Below are positions 19,239 to 28,636 of a DNA stretch of 64,000 nucleotides, in pieces (within the stretch, counting starts at the first letter, position 1; each line of letters opens with the position of its first letter). Below the pieces are notes generated by a model that did not search any database, was not told the DNA's origin, and was given only the letters and a program-made list of their open reading frames with translations. The stretch is from Ostreococcus mediterraneus (taxonomy: Eukaryota; Chlorophyta; Mamiellophyceae; Mamiellales; Bathycoccaceae), in assembly GCA_012295225.1 (NCBI GenBank), contig WMKK01000008.1:558001-622000 (forward strand), in the 5' to 3' direction. The translations under genes and the position numbers were made by a program.

Positions 19239-19730
19239 TCAAGGCGACGCCGCGGTCACCGCCGCGCGAATCGCATTAGGCATAGATCCCATCACCACGG
19301 GCGTATCTACTAAATCCATAATTCTACCATATCCAGTGATAATAAACGCCCGCGCACCATCACCGCCTTCGATATCTTCCACCGCCGTCCGTATCGACGC
19401 GATGGCTTCAAACGCCCCAGTCGAGTCGTCGCTCATCAAAAACTCCATGGAAAACCCACCGCCGATGCGATCGACGCGTTGGGGCAACACGAACGGTAAG
19501 TTTTGCCCCGACGTCGTCAGCGTCGTCGCCCACTGAAACATCGCGTCTTCAAACACGTTCACGTCGACGGAGCTCGGGAGCTTTGCCGTGCCCAACTGCT
19601 TGCCATCGCCCGCAGCTCCAGCGGCGCGCGCGCCCACACGGACGCCCCGCGCGCGCGTCCGTCGTCCGGCGCGCGTGGATGAAAATATCTCTCGCGCGCT
19701 CGCCGCGCGAGATGGCATCGTCGCGCACAT
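19239..19730 (-). CDS. Small conserved plastid-type protein of unknown function
   Basis: A 163-residue protein with an Arg/Ala/Ser-rich N-terminus (about 40 residues) like a plastid transit peptide. The mature part begins LGTAKLPSSVDVNVFEDAMF and continues with QWATTLTTSGQNLP and a GGFSMEFL strand. I recall plant plastid proteins of unknown function with a very similar LGT(V/A)KLPxDVDVxxFExxLFQWA region (DUF7148-like), but cannot verify this. No catalytic motif is visible. It is divergent from the TPR gene with 81 bp between start codons. Confidence 0.75.
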   Translation of the reverse strand: MCATMPSRAASAREIFSSTRAGRRTRARGVRVGARAAGAAGDGKQLGTAKLPSSVDVNVFEDAMFQWATTLTTSGQNLPFVLPQRVDRIGGGFSMEFLMSDDSTGAFEAIASIRTAVEDIEGGDGARAFIITGYGRIMDLVDTPVVMGSMPNAIRAAVTAASP

Positions 19731-19811
19731 GTCGGCGCGCGCGTGCGTGTGACGACCATCGGTGTTATCTTCGATGAAGATATCGCACGCGCTTCATTCG
19801 CCGACGCGACG

Positions 19812-20552
19812 ATGACCACCATGGCGCGCGCGCGAATGACCGCGTCAACGCACCGCGCGATGTCACCGTCGGTGCCCGCGCGCGGACGCAGCCGTCAGGG
19901 CGCGGTGGCGCCGTCCAAGGCGTCGCCGCAGCGGCGCCACAGCGCCAGAGGACGATCCTCAGCGACTCGGGCGTTTGTCGACGCCAACGTCGTCGCCCAA
20001 GTCGCCGAGCTCGAGGGTGGCATTCAATCGTTTTATCTCGGCACGTTGCTCACGATCTTGGGAGGGGCTGGATTTATCGTCGTGCGTCAGGTGTTGATTC
20101 GTCGGGAGCTGGATGATCAAGCGAAAAAGATGGGCGAGCGCATTCGCGCGGGTAACGCGAGCGCGGAGGATTACTTTGAGATGGGTTCTATTTTGCTTAG
20201 AAAGAAGGTATTCACGCAAGCGGTGAGAAATTTACAAATGGCGGCGACGAATTGGGACGGAGATGAGCAAGATTTGGCGTTGGTGCACAACGCGCTCGGG
20301 TTCGGGTACTCGAACACGGACAAGCTCGATTTAGCCGTGGCTGAGTTTAAAAAGTCTGTGGCGTTACAGCCTGGGTACGTGACGGCGTGGAACAACCTCG
20401 GCGAGGCGTATGAAAAAAAGAAGGAAATGAAGGATGCCATCGCGTGCTATGAGGAAAGTTTGGTGTTGTCTCCGAACAATCCGGTGGCGACGGAGCGGTT
20501 GGAGGAGATTAAAATGCGCATGAAGCGTCGCGGTCAACTCGACGACGAATGA
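19812..20552 (+). CDS. PYG7: Ycf37/PYG7-like TPR protein of photosystem I assembly
   Basis: A 246-residue protein from the first in-frame ATG (the frame begins upstream only with GTG). It has a basic transit-peptide-like N-terminus, a single membrane segment (about residues 78-98, TLLTILGGAGFIVVRQVL), then a soluble region with tetratricopeptide repeats (EDYFEMGSILLRKKVFTQAV; DLALVHNALGFGYSNTDKLD; PGYVTAWNNLGEAYEKKKEM; a final capping repeat). This architecture and the LRKK-F-QA-NL and ALGF-Y signatures match cyanobacterial Ycf37 and plant PYG7, thylakoid proteins needed to build or stabilise photosystem I. Family identification is strong; the functional role is inferred. Confidence 0.85.
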   Translation: MTTMARARMTASTHRAMSPSVPARGRSRQGAVAPSKASPQRRHSARGRSSATRAFVDANVVAQVAELEGGIQSFYLGTLLTILGGAGFIVVRQVLIRRELDDQAKKMGERIRAGNASAEDYFEMGSILLRKKVFTQAVRNLQMAATNWDGDEQDLALVHNALGFGYSNTDKLDLAVAEFKKSVALQPGYVTAWNNLGEAYEKKKEMKDAIACYEESLVLSPNNPVATERLEEIKMRMKRRGQLDDE

Positions 20553-20581
20553 TAGACTATCAATATTATACATACACAGAG

Positions 20582-20600
20582 CACACACACACACACACAC
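20582..20600. repeat. (CA)n microsatellite
   Basis: A run of CA dinucleotides in the spacer between the TPR gene and the homeobox gene, followed by CG/CA-rich imperfect repeats to about 20629. Confidence 0.9.
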
Positions 20601-20701
20601 GACGCACGCGCGCACGCACGTACGCACACATTGATCTGTTCATGATTCGCTATTACAAAACCTACTAAATTGTACTCGCGCGCGCGTGTGACGCTCGCGC
20701 C

Positions 20702-21370
20702 CTACGCGTTTCGACGCATCTCCGCCTCGGCGAATCTCTCTTCGGCAATCTTCCTCTTCTCCCGCGATCGTCGATTCTGAAACCAATTATACACGTTCGA
20801 CTCCGCTATTGGCCCATACTTGGTCAACATCTCTGTAATCTCTGTTAATTGTTCGCGGACCGGCGGTTGTTGTCCGCCCAAGAACAAGTCCTCCAACGCC
20901 TTGTAGTGCTCGGGCGTCCCCGTCCACCGCGGACCTCTCGCGTTCTTATCCTCCCCGCGTCCACCGGGTCTATTCGCGTATCCATACGGATCCCCATTCG
21001 AAGCAACGCTCGCGACGCGCGCAGACGGCGCGTACGGCGCCGTCGTCGCCGTCCCGGCGGTGGTCGACGTCGCGCGCTGCTGCGTCGCGTGCACCGCCGT
21101 GATCTGCAACAACTGTTGACAAATATGCGCATACGCCGCGACTTGTTGACGAAACGCGTAGAGTTGCCGTTCAGTCATGTGCACGGCGGCGCCTGGCGGC
21201 GCGCGAACCGCGCCGGGGAGCGTCACCGGCGCGGCGTTGACCAGCGTGTGTGGCGCCGTTGCGGCGTCGTCAACCACGGCGTTCGCGGCGGTGTTTGCGT
21301 CGGGTGTGGCGTCCGCGGCGTCGTCCTGGGCGAGTAGTGCGGTGGATGGGGACATGTCGACGTCGGTCAT
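20702..21370 (-). CDS. WOX: WUSCHEL-related homeobox protein, WOX13 (ancient) clade type
   Basis: A 222-residue transcription factor. The C-terminal half is a WOX-type homeodomain with enlarged loops (RWTGTPEHYKALEDLF; then YGPIAESNVYNWFQNRRSRE), with recognition-helix residues V-YNWFQNRR. About residues 64-95 carry MTERQLYAFRQQVAAYAHIC, which corresponds to the conserved N-terminal motif of plant WOX13-clade proteins and resembles a QLQ motif. No WUS-box is seen. Linkers are Ala/Thr-rich. Single ancient WOX genes are known from Ostreococcus, where their role cannot be in meristems. The first ATG is used; the promoter lies in the 501-bp spacer shared with the RING-CH gene. Confidence 0.93.
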   Translation of the reverse strand: MTDVDMSPSTALLAQDDAADATPDANTAANAVVDDAATAPHTLVNAAPVTLPGAVRAPPGAAVHMTERQLYAFRQQVAAYAHICQQLLQITAVHATQQRATSTTAGTATTAPYAPSARVASVASNGDPYGYANRPGGRGEDKNARGPRWTGTPEHYKALEDLFLGGQQPPVREQLTEITEMLTKYGPIAESNVYNWFQNRRSREKRKIAEERFAEAEMRRNA

Positions 21371-21871
21371 CGCGCGCGATGGGCGCCCGCGGTCGTCGTC
21401 GACGAATGCCGGCGCCGATCGTCGTCGTCAACCAACCTCCGCAGTCTAAACCCTGGCTATAAACCCTAAAATCACACATGGCGGTAGAAACTATCACGAT
21501 ATGAATACGTGATGCATAAATGTCCAGAATCTATATTTTTGGTTTAAAACGTATATTTATATACTGTTAAATATGGCCATGATACGATCTCTAGGAGCAT
21601 GTATGCGCGAGCATGTCCATGCCGAAACCGTTTCGGCGAAACGACATTCATATAGTCTTAGAAGACCTATGATATTGGATCACCACGCCCACCGCTTCGG
21701 TCGTTCGGCGACGCTTCGCGCAAAGGTCGCGCGCGCCGCACATCGCCTCGCGCGCGCCTCGCACCTCGCCTCGCGCCTCGCGCCTCGCGCACGCGCGCAC
21801 GTCGCGCCTTTCCGCATCGCTTCACCTCGTCGCCGCCGCGCGCACGAGGCGCTCTCGCGCGCACCGCGGCG
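21371..21871. other. 501-bp divergent spacer
   Basis: Between the start codons of the WOX gene (minus) and RING-CH gene (plus). The central part (21470-21690) is AT-rich with several TATA-like and ATG-containing stretches; the last 150 bp are extremely GC-rich. No ORF with recognisable protein character is present. It is among the longest ungapped promoter spacers in the window. Confidence 0.6.
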
Positions 21872-22681
21872 ATGAGCTCGCCCGTGGTGCTCGCCGGGCT
21901 CGCGCTCGCGGAGCTCCATCGCCGCGCGCACGACGGTTTTGACGGCATCGATAGCGACAGCGAGGGCGAAGAACAGGCCGAAACGCCGTCGCCGACGCTG
22001 TCGTTGTCGTCCTCGCGCGAACGCGCGTCGATCGCGCGTGTGGATGCGGCGAATGACGCGCGAGCGCCCGCGTTCGAGCGCGCGAGCGTCGATGAAGACG
22101 CGACGGTCGACACCGACGACGCGCGTTCCGACGCCGAGGAGCCGCGCGAACCCGATCACCAATGTCGGTTTTGTTTCACTGGCCGAGAATGCGGGAGTTT
22201 GATCGCGCCGTGCGCGTGCGATGGCTCGCAACGGTTCGTGCACCGCGCGTGCCTCAGGCGTTGGCTTCGCGTGAGCTTTGAGCAACGAGGCGCGTACGAG
22301 ACGTGCTGTCGCGTCTGTCACGAGAAATACGACGTCCCAGCGCGATCTGGTGCGAGTAAACTAAGGTTCTGGTTTAGCCTGCGCGCACGAGATCGATTGA
22401 ATGAGTATTCGCGCGTGTGGGCGCAGAATGCCATGAACGCGTTGCTGCGTCGAAAGGGGGTGACGATGCCGAGGAGCGCGAGCAGCGCGGGGAATTTAGC
22501 GCTTTTAGTGGCGTCTACCGAGGTGAATATATGGGCCAGGCGTGAGGAACATCGCTCAACGAGTGCGTTACCTAAAGCTTTGCGTGTGGCGTCGTTTCTG
22601 CTATCTGCGGCGTCGGCGGCGGCCAAAGTACGATTGTTATTTGGCGGCGCCACGGTGACCGTCAGTCGACCGAACGCGTGA
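21872..22681 (+). CDS. RING-CH (MARCH-type) E3 ubiquitin ligase
   Basis: A 269-residue protein. After an acidic, low-complexity N-terminus (about 95 residues) comes a RING-CH/RINGv zinc finger with C4HC3 order: CRFCF, then CAC in APCACDGSQRFVHRACLRRW, and CCRVCHEKY. The conserved Trp of RINGv fingers is present in RRWLR. The family ubiquitinates mostly membrane proteins. Unlike typical MARCH proteins there is no obvious pair of transmembrane segments behind the finger; only a moderately hydrophobic stretch (ALRVASFLLSAASAAAKV) lies near the C-terminus. Membrane anchoring is therefore uncertain. Confidence 0.88.
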   Translation: MSSPVVLAGLALAELHRRAHDGFDGIDSDSEGEEQAETPSPTLSLSSSRERASIARVDAANDARAPAFERASVDEDATVDTDDARSDAEEPREPDHQCRFCFTGRECGSLIAPCACDGSQRFVHRACLRRWLRVSFEQRGAYETCCRVCHEKYDVPARSGASKLRFWFSLRARDRLNEYSRVWAQNAMNALLRRKGVTMPRSASSAGNLALLVASTEVNIWARREEHRSTSALPKALRVASFLLSAASAAAKVRLLFGGATVTVSRPNA

Positions 22682-22863
22682 TGTGTGCCAAAATCATCTC
22701 GCCCGGGCGCTCGAACCAGGACGCGCGTGCGTGTCATCGTCATCATGATCGCACCGCGTGCTCGAGTATGTTCTTTCTGTGTGTAATTCAATAATCTGCT
22801 GTACAATGTAAACGCGTTTCGCGACGCTCCGAGCGTCACTGCGCGACGCGACCGCGCGACGCC

Positions 22864-23772
22864 ATGGCGACGGAAACCGCCGTCCCCGCGACGCCCGCGC
22901 CCGCGCTCGCGACGCCCGCGCCACCGCGAGAACTATCAAACATCGAAGCATTCGTGGCGAGCGCGACGCCCGTGTTCGTCGTGCGACGGCGTGATGACCG
23001 CGCGAGCGCCACCGCAGCGGCGAGCACCAGCGCGCTGTCGGGGTACGCCTTATCCGAGCTTTTCGCGGCGTTTGAAGAGCCGAGCGCGTTCGGCGCCGAA
23101 GTCCCGCTGCGGCTGCAAGACACGCAAGATGTGAGTCAGTATTACGTGCCATTTTTGTCCGGCGTGCAGCTGTACGTGCGCGAGGAGGAGGGTGAGCCGT
23201 CGCGCGAGAGCGAGCGGCTCGCGTTTGAGTTTTTCGAAAAGTCTAGCCCGTATTCGCGACCGTCGATGTCGGAAACCGTGCAGACAATCATGGATGAACA
23301 TCCAGAGCTGGCGACGATGCGCTCGGGCGCGCTCGCGCCGTCGAGTTGGATGTCGGTGGCGTGGTATCCTATTTATCGCATTCCGCAGGGCACGATGTTG
23401 CACGACGTGCAAGGAAGTTTTTTAACATATCACGCATTGTACGACGGGGCGTTGAGAGATGGAGATGTGGCGTGTCCGTTACCGCCTGAGATGTCTGACG
23501 CGCAGGAGCGGTTGATTGAGGAGCGCGTGAAACGTGCAAAGGAGGGCGCGGAGATTGAAAGCGGCGCCGGAGCGGCGGCTGTTGACGGCGATATTTTGAC
23601 GCGCGTATTGCGCCCGTTCGGTTTATCAGTGTACAAGATGCAAGGCGACGTGTGGGCCGCGAACGATCGCGCGACGAAATGGATGGAATCTCTCATGGAT
23701 GGCGCGTTCACGTGGTTGAGGTTCCGGAAGATTATTCACGCCGACTATGAATTTTTTGCGCACTTTGGTTGA
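22864..23772 (+). CDS. DUF789 family protein
   Basis: A 302-residue protein of a plant and algal family with no defined activity. Matching features are NIEAFVASATPVF near the start, YALSELFAAFEEPSAFGAEV, the VSQYYVPFLSGVQLY block, FEFFEKSSPYSRP, the SSWMSVAWYPIYRIP core and TWLRFRKIIHADYEFF near the C-terminus. These are the conserved segments of DUF789, in the right order. An Ala/Thr/Pro-rich N-terminal tail precedes the domain. The ATG at 22864 lies in good context and the gene ends before the AT-rich, gap-containing spacer. Confidence 0.9.
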   Translation: MATETAVPATPAPALATPAPPRELSNIEAFVASATPVFVVRRRDDRASATAAASTSALSGYALSELFAAFEEPSAFGAEVPLRLQDTQDVSQYYVPFLSGVQLYVREEEGEPSRESERLAFEFFEKSSPYSRPSMSETVQTIMDEHPELATMRSGALAPSSWMSVAWYPIYRIPQGTMLHDVQGSFLTYHALYDGALRDGDVACPLPPEMSDAQERLIEERVKRAKEGAEIESGAGAAAVDGDILTRVLRPFGLSVYKMQGDVWAANDRATKWMESLMDGAFTWLRFRKIIHADYEFFAHFG

Positions 23773-24750
23773 GCACGACGCACCTTTTGTCCAGAGCGCA
23801 GTCAAAGTCACGCGTTCTAACTAGTCTAATTGATTCATCATTATCTTACTTCTTGTATTGCTAAAATAACACATATATCTACTCGCGTGCCATATAAGAG
23901 GTCGGATGCGAAAAACTTTTTGGCTTGGAGCCNNNNNNNNNNNNNNNNNNNNNNNNNNNNNNNNNNNNNNNNNNNNNNNNNNNNNNNNNNNNNNNNNNNN
24001 NNNNNNNNNNNNNNNNNNNNNNNNNNNNNNNNNNNNNNNNNNNNNNNNNNNNNNNNNNNNNNNNNNNNNNNNNNNNNNNNNNNNNNNNNNNNNNNNNNNN
24101 NNNNNNNNNNNNNNNNNNNNNNNNNNNNNNNNNNNNNNNNNNNNNNNNNNNNNNNNNNNNNNNNNNNNNNNNNNNNNNNNNNNNNNNNNNNNNNNNNNNN
24201 NNNNNNNNNNNNNNNNNNNNNNNNNNNNNNNNNNNNNNNNNNNNNNNNNNNNNNNNNNNNNNNNNNNNNNNNNNNNNNNNNNNNNNNNNNNNNNNNNNNN
24301 NNNNNNNNNNNNNNNNNNNNNNNNNNNNNNNNNNNNNNNNNNNNNNNNNNNNNNNNNNNNNNNNNNNNNNNNNNNNNNNNNNNNNNNNNNNNNNNNNNNN
24401 NNNNNNNNNNNNNNNNNNNNNNNNNNNNNNNNNNNNNNNNNNNNNNNNNNNNNNNNNNNNNNNNNNNNNNNNNNNNNNNNNNNNNNNNNNNNNNNNNNNN
24501 NNNNNNNNNNNNNNNNNNNNNNNNNNNNNNNNNNNNNNNNNNNNNNNNNNNNNNNNNNNNNNNNNNNNNNNNNNNNNNNNNNNNNNNNNNNNNNNGAAAA
24601 GGAGTCGCTTGGATACTCGCGTGCCACGTGTAATACTGTAGTACTTCCTTGCAACAACACTCAATAATCAGTCACGGCGCTTTCCCCACTCTCCACGCTC
24701 GCGTTCTCGCGCGTCGCCTCTGTCGTCGGCGCAGTCGGCTCTGACTCCGC
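23773..24750. other. Gene-free spacer with a 663-base sequence gap
   Basis: Bases 23933-24595 are N. The visible flanks (23773-23932 and 24596-24750) are AT-rich and hold no gene. The 13-mer TACTCGCGTGCCA occurs in the same orientation on both sides of the gap (23880-23892 and 24614-24626). Open frames spanning the N run are artefacts. Confidence 0.9.
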
Positions 24751-25308
24751 CTACGCTGTCCCCCTGCTCCCACGCCCACCACCGCCGTCAGAAAATATCA
24801 TCATCTCCAACGCACTATTCTCCGCCCCTAACGTCGCCACATCCCTCGTTAAACGCTCGCGTTCGCGCTCTAACGCCTCCTCTTCCCGCGTCAACGCGTC
24901 CAACGCCCGCGCCAACGCGTTCGCCCGCGCCACCTTTCTCGCCTTGCTCCTCGCCGCACTGAGTCTATTCGCCAAGATTCGTCTCGCGCGTTTAGGATCG
25001 CGCGTCGCAAGTTCCTTGACGTCCATCGGTGCGCGGTCCCAATCAATCACGTCCTCGTCCTCGTCCTCCTCGTCGTCATTGAATTCATGATGATGACGAT
25101 TATAATAATCCAGCTGCCGACCATCGTCGTTCGTGAGTAGCGAATTCGCGAGCGCAGAAGACGCGAACGCATCGGCTGGGCTCGAGAGCGATCGACGGTG
25201 CGTCGGTGCGCGCCGCACCGCGGACGATCCCGACCCTGTCGTCATCGCAAACGCCGACGGCGCATCAATGTCGAGCGTCATGCAATGCCGCATCATTCGT
25301 CGCCGCAT
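24751..25308 (-). CDS. bZIP transcription factor, plant group I (VIP1/RSG) type
   Basis: A 185-residue protein. The basic region DPKRARRILANRLSAARSKA is close to the group I consensus of plants ([20 protein letters not shown]), with the invariant Asn and the Lys at N+8. A leucine-zipper-like coiled coil follows (LARALDALTREEEALERE and onward), with Leu and Ala at heptad positions. An acidic His/Asp/Glu-rich stretch and a Ser/Thr/Ala-rich N-terminus precede it. The usual Gln of the core is Leu here. The start codon at 25308 is only 12 bp from the ATG of the divergent gene; internal ATGs (for example at 25281) would lengthen that distance. Confidence 0.88.
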   Translation of the reverse strand: MRRRMMRHCMTLDIDAPSAFAMTTGSGSSAVRRAPTHRRSLSSPADAFASSALANSLLTNDDGRQLDYYNRHHHEFNDDEEDEDEDVIDWDRAPMDVKELATRDPKRARRILANRLSAARSKARKVARANALARALDALTREEEALERERERLTRDVATLGAENSALEMMIFSDGGGGRGSRGTA

Positions 25309-25320
25309 CGTTCATCGCCG

Positions 25321-27606
25321 ATGCGTCGCGTGATCGCGCTCTTCGGCGCGTGCGACGACGACACCGATGCCGGTGCGTCGGTGGCGGACCGCGCGGCGTA
25401 CGTCGATGCGTTCGATTGGCTCGACGAGTGCGCGCGCTTTACGGAGAGCATTCAAGATGATGTTGATGTTGATGATTCGAACGGATTATTGCGCGCGAGC
25501 GCGTCGTCGCGGTACGTGCGGTACGCCCTGGCGTCGTGGGACGACGCCATCGCGCGGTGCGTGGGCGCGGATGACGCGCGAGGCGACGACGTGGGCGGTG
25601 GGACGTCGATGAAGTCGGTGTGGCTGTCGCGGGGAGAATTTTTAAACGCGACGTCTTCGGCGCGCGCGTCGATGATGCGCGAGAACGCCAGTCGCGGGAC
25701 GTGCGTGCACGTGACGTCGGCAATGAGTGCGGCGTCGAGGGTGATTGATGCGATGGACGGCCTGGCGAAGGCATCGAGTGGGGAACGGGCGTTGGATGTG
25801 GTGTGGTTTACGCCGGCTCGGGACGCGAAAAAGAACGAGGACGAAGACGAGACGTCTTTTGATGATATCTCACAGTGGTCGAAGGTGTCGATGGCGATGT
25901 ATGGGGTGTTTAGAAGAGCGCTGGAGTTAGGACCGCACGTGCGCGTGCGTGTGGTGACGTGTGGGACGGGGTCGGTGCCGAGGAGCGCGAGGCGCGTGGC
26001 GTCGACGACGGGGGCGTCGACGACGTCGTTGGATGATGATGAAGTCGTGGATTTTGGCGTGCGGTGGCGCGGGGCGTTGGCGTTCGCTAGCGCGAATGGT
26101 AATGAACGCATGGAGATTTGTGGGTTGAGTGCGAGCCGTTTACCTCGGTGTCGTCGTCGTCGCGATGTGGATGACGAGGAGGATGACGACGGAGGCGACG
26201 ACATCGAGCCGCCGGCGACGACGACGACGTTGGCGTCGTCGCTCGTCGCGAGTGCACTTCGCGTCGTCGAAGTCGTGCTCATGCGTGACATTCCGGGTAT
26301 GTATTTGAGCGCCACGAGCGAGTCGTTGCGCGTGAACGTGGACGATGGCGTTGGCATGCTGACGACTTCGGCGTCGTCCGCGACGCGAGGCGCTTTTTTC
26401 AGCGCGTGGCGTTCGGCGTGCGCCTCGGCGCCGACGTGGGGCGACGCTCCGGCGTTCGTGGTGCAGGGTCAAATCGCCCTCAATACATCGTTGCCGCACG
26501 ACGCTTTTAGGCGACGACCGGTGGTGTACCGTGACATTGTCGGCGAACGCGCGTCGCCCATGTTGCTCTACCCGGTGAAAAAGACGAGGGAGGACGCGAG
26601 CGCGGTGGAATTTCATTTGCGCGCGTTTACGGCGCTGCCCGAGCTGCTGCAAAAGTTATCGACGAGTGTGGGTGGGGTGTCGTCGCGCACTGCCAAGCGA
26701 CACTTTAGCGCGCTGGATAATCTCGGTACGATTGCGCGACAGGACGCGTTGAACGAAGCCGAACAAGGATTGTTAATTCTCTCCGAGCGGCCGCTCGTCA
26801 AGGGACACGCGTACGGCGACAATGACGACAAGGGTGACGATGACAACGGCAATCATGTTGATGATGATGATGAACACAACTTGCCGGGTATATCACCGTG
26901 CGATGAGGCGTTTTCGCCGGATTTGACGGTGAAGAAGAGTAAAGTCGCGGATTTAGTCGATTTAGCCACCGCCGACGCGCCAGAGCGCGGACGATACGCG
27001 CGACAGTCGTCAGAATATGTTCGGAGATGGGAACGCTCGCGAGAGGCGAATACATTTTCGAAGGCGACGCTCGACGTGCGTAACACCAATGATGTCGCGT
27101 CTTCTCAGGCGTCGGCGCTCGGATTTGATGAAATCGTCGACGCGTTGATGGAGCGCGCGACGTCGACGTCAAAGAAGAGAGACGCGTACCGCCGAGGAGA
27201 TGATGATTCGAACACTGGAAATGTCGAAGGGTTCCTCACCGAAACCTTCACGTCATGCATCGACGACGCGTTGGCGACGCTCGACCACAACACGACGACG
27301 CACCAAAAGATTTCGATGGAGGTGGTTCAGACGACGCAGACGACGCAGACGACGCGCGCCGAACGCCGCGAAGCGCGTCGACGCGAAATCGAAGAGAAAC
27401 GCGAAAACATGCTCAGATCACTCGGCGTCGATCCATCGAAAAGACACTATTACGACGAGGACGAAAACAATGCGCGCGACAACGCCGCGCTCGCGTCGCC
27501 GCCGACGACATCCGTCGTCGTCTCATCGTGCCCGTCGTGCGCCTGCGAACTCGCCCCCATCCCGGGAATGAATAACTGCTACCGATGCGGTTCTACCTTG
27601 TTCTAG
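25321..27606 (+). CDS. Unrecognised 761-residue protein with C-terminal zinc ribbon
   Basis: I do not recognise this protein. The start is the ATG at 25321 (MRRVIALFGACDDD); another in-frame ATG at 25285 would overlap the divergent bZIP gene. The first 400 residues look like a folded alpha/beta region (DAFDWLDECARF, VWLSRGEFLNA, RALDVVWFTPA, MYGVFRRALELGPHVRV), broken by acidic inserts. The middle contains further hydrophobic strands (VVEVVLMRDIPGMYL). The last third is charged and helical (RAERREARRREIEEKRENM). It ends in a CxxC...CxxC zinc ribbon (CPSCACELAPIPGMNNCYRC). Real coding character is clear; function unknown. Confidence 0.8.
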   Translation: MRRVIALFGACDDDTDAGASVADRAAYVDAFDWLDECARFTESIQDDVDVDDSNGLLRASASSRYVRYALASWDDAIARCVGADDARGDDVGGGTSMKSVWLSRGEFLNATSSARASMMRENASRGTCVHVTSAMSAASRVIDAMDGLAKASSGERALDVVWFTPARDAKKNEDEDETSFDDISQWSKVSMAMYGVFRRALELGPHVRVRVVTCGTGSVPRSARRVASTTGASTTSLDDDEVVDFGVRWRGALAFASANGNERMEICGLSASRLPRCRRRRDVDDEEDDDGGDDIEPPATTTTLASSLVASALRVVEVVLMRDIPGMYLSATSESLRVNVDDGVGMLTTSASSATRGAFFSAWRSACASAPTWGDAPAFVVQGQIALNTSLPHDAFRRRPVVYRDIVGERASPMLLYPVKKTREDASAVEFHLRAFTALPELLQKLSTSVGGVSSRTAKRHFSALDNLGTIARQDALNEAEQGLLILSERPLVKGHAYGDNDDKGDDDNGNHVDDDDEHNLPGISPCDEAFSPDLTVKKSKVADLVDLATADAPERGRYARQSSEYVRRWERSREANTFSKATLDVRNTNDVASSQASALGFDEIVDALMERATSTSKKRDAYRRGDDDSNTGNVEGFLTETFTSCIDDALATLDHNTTTHQKISMEVVQTTQTTQTTRAERREARRREIEEKRENMLRSLGVDPSKRHYYDEDENNARDNAALASPPTTSVVVSSCPSCACELAPIPGMNNCYRCGSTLF

Positions 27607-27923
27607 CTCGCTGCCTCCAAAATAGTTCGTAAAAAAGTCTCTCGTATCGTCACACGTATCGGCGCCGCGACCACCGCATCCGCCTCCCTCCTCCAATCCT
27701 CTCCATCCATCCACGCGTACCGGCGCGTACCGGTAGGTACCATTCAACCAAAAAAAAAGTTCCCGTGCGGAAATAGCGAGAAACAACTCAACATTCAGCC
27801 GTCGTTGTCTCCCCGCCGTGGAGAACCTTGACATAGAATCCTCAGCAGATCACCACTACCACTACTGTAATAAAAACCGCGTACAGTACAGTACACAGTA
27901 CTGTATTCTATGACCGTAAAGTC
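27607..27923. other. 317-bp convergent spacer
   Basis: Between two convergent stop codons. It contains a GC-rich stretch with a GGTACC-type palindromic cluster (27717-27742) and an AT-rich part with ACTACTGTAATAAAAA and GTACAGTACAGTACACAGTAC (27861-27905), likely 3'-end signals. No gene seen. Confidence 0.6.
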
Positions 27924-28340
27924 CTAAAAGTCAACACGACGGTATGCAGCGAACACTTGGACCAGCGTGACGGTCACTCGCTCTTCTTCTTGAAGCTTTT
28001 GGATCTCCTCCTCGATGCGTTCGATCGTTGCCGCGAGCGCCTCGAACGCCTCCACGCGCTTCTCGACGTCGCGTGACATTTCAGGCCACGCTCTGAAGAG
28101 CATGTTCGCAAAGTTGCAGACAGGAGGCGTGCGCGGCGACGCCGAATCGGACGATGCCGTCGCCCACTCGGTCCGCTCCGCGCCACCGCGCGTCGCCACG
28201 GGCGTCGTGTACGCCGTACGATTTTCGGCTGCTTGTTCTTCGTCGCCATCGCGCGTCTTCTCTCGCTTCGCCGATCGACGCGCGCGCGGCGTCGCCACCG
28301 CTTCCGACTCGACCGACTCGATATTCATTGTTTTATCCAT
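27924..28340 (-). CDS. Small hypothetical coiled-coil protein
   Basis: A 138-residue protein from the ATG at 28340 (MDKTMNIES). An in-frame ATG at 28454 would add 38 residues but lies in AT-rich sequence next to the tRNA region, so I prefer the shorter form. The N-terminal 80 residues are Arg/Ala/Thr/Glu-rich and disordered. A conserved-looking block follows (CNFANMLFRAWPEMSRDVEK), then a coiled coil (ALAATIERIEEEIQKLQEEE). I recognise no family. It is probably real because the helical C-terminal block is well formed. Confidence 0.6.
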   Translation of the reverse strand: MDKTMNIESVESEAVATPRARRSAKREKTRDGDEEQAAENRTAYTTPVATRGGAERTEWATASSDSASPRTPPVCNFANMLFRAWPEMSRDVEKRVEAFEALAATIERIEEEIQKLQEEERVTVTLVQVFAAYRRVDF

Positions 28341-28636
28341 CGATCGCGCGCGAAGAGCGAACGGCCTGTGTCCAGTCGCGCGTCGCGCACCGCAAAGTCG
28401 CAACGAGGCGACTCGCCCGGCGAGACGAACCGCCTGTTCGGGTTCATACAACATTTTTGGAAATAACTATTTTCTCGGACAGCCGACTCGTACTTTAGAT
28501 CAAAACAGAGTATAAAAGACATTAAAAACGCCACTGAAAATTGCAATACTATACAATATAAACTTTTATCATGCACGGAAGAAATGTTTTTATGTTTATA
28601 AAAAATAAAAATGCAAATGATAGGCTTAAAAGCAGT

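Noticed and set aside
23821-24667. Several open frames of about 250 residues
   Set aside because: They consist mostly of the N run and are artefacts of the gap.
25465-25485. GATTCGAAC motif, also at 27205, as possible tRNA T arms
   Set aside because: Both are codons for Asp-Ser-Asn inside the same gene, with no matching stems or A box nearby.
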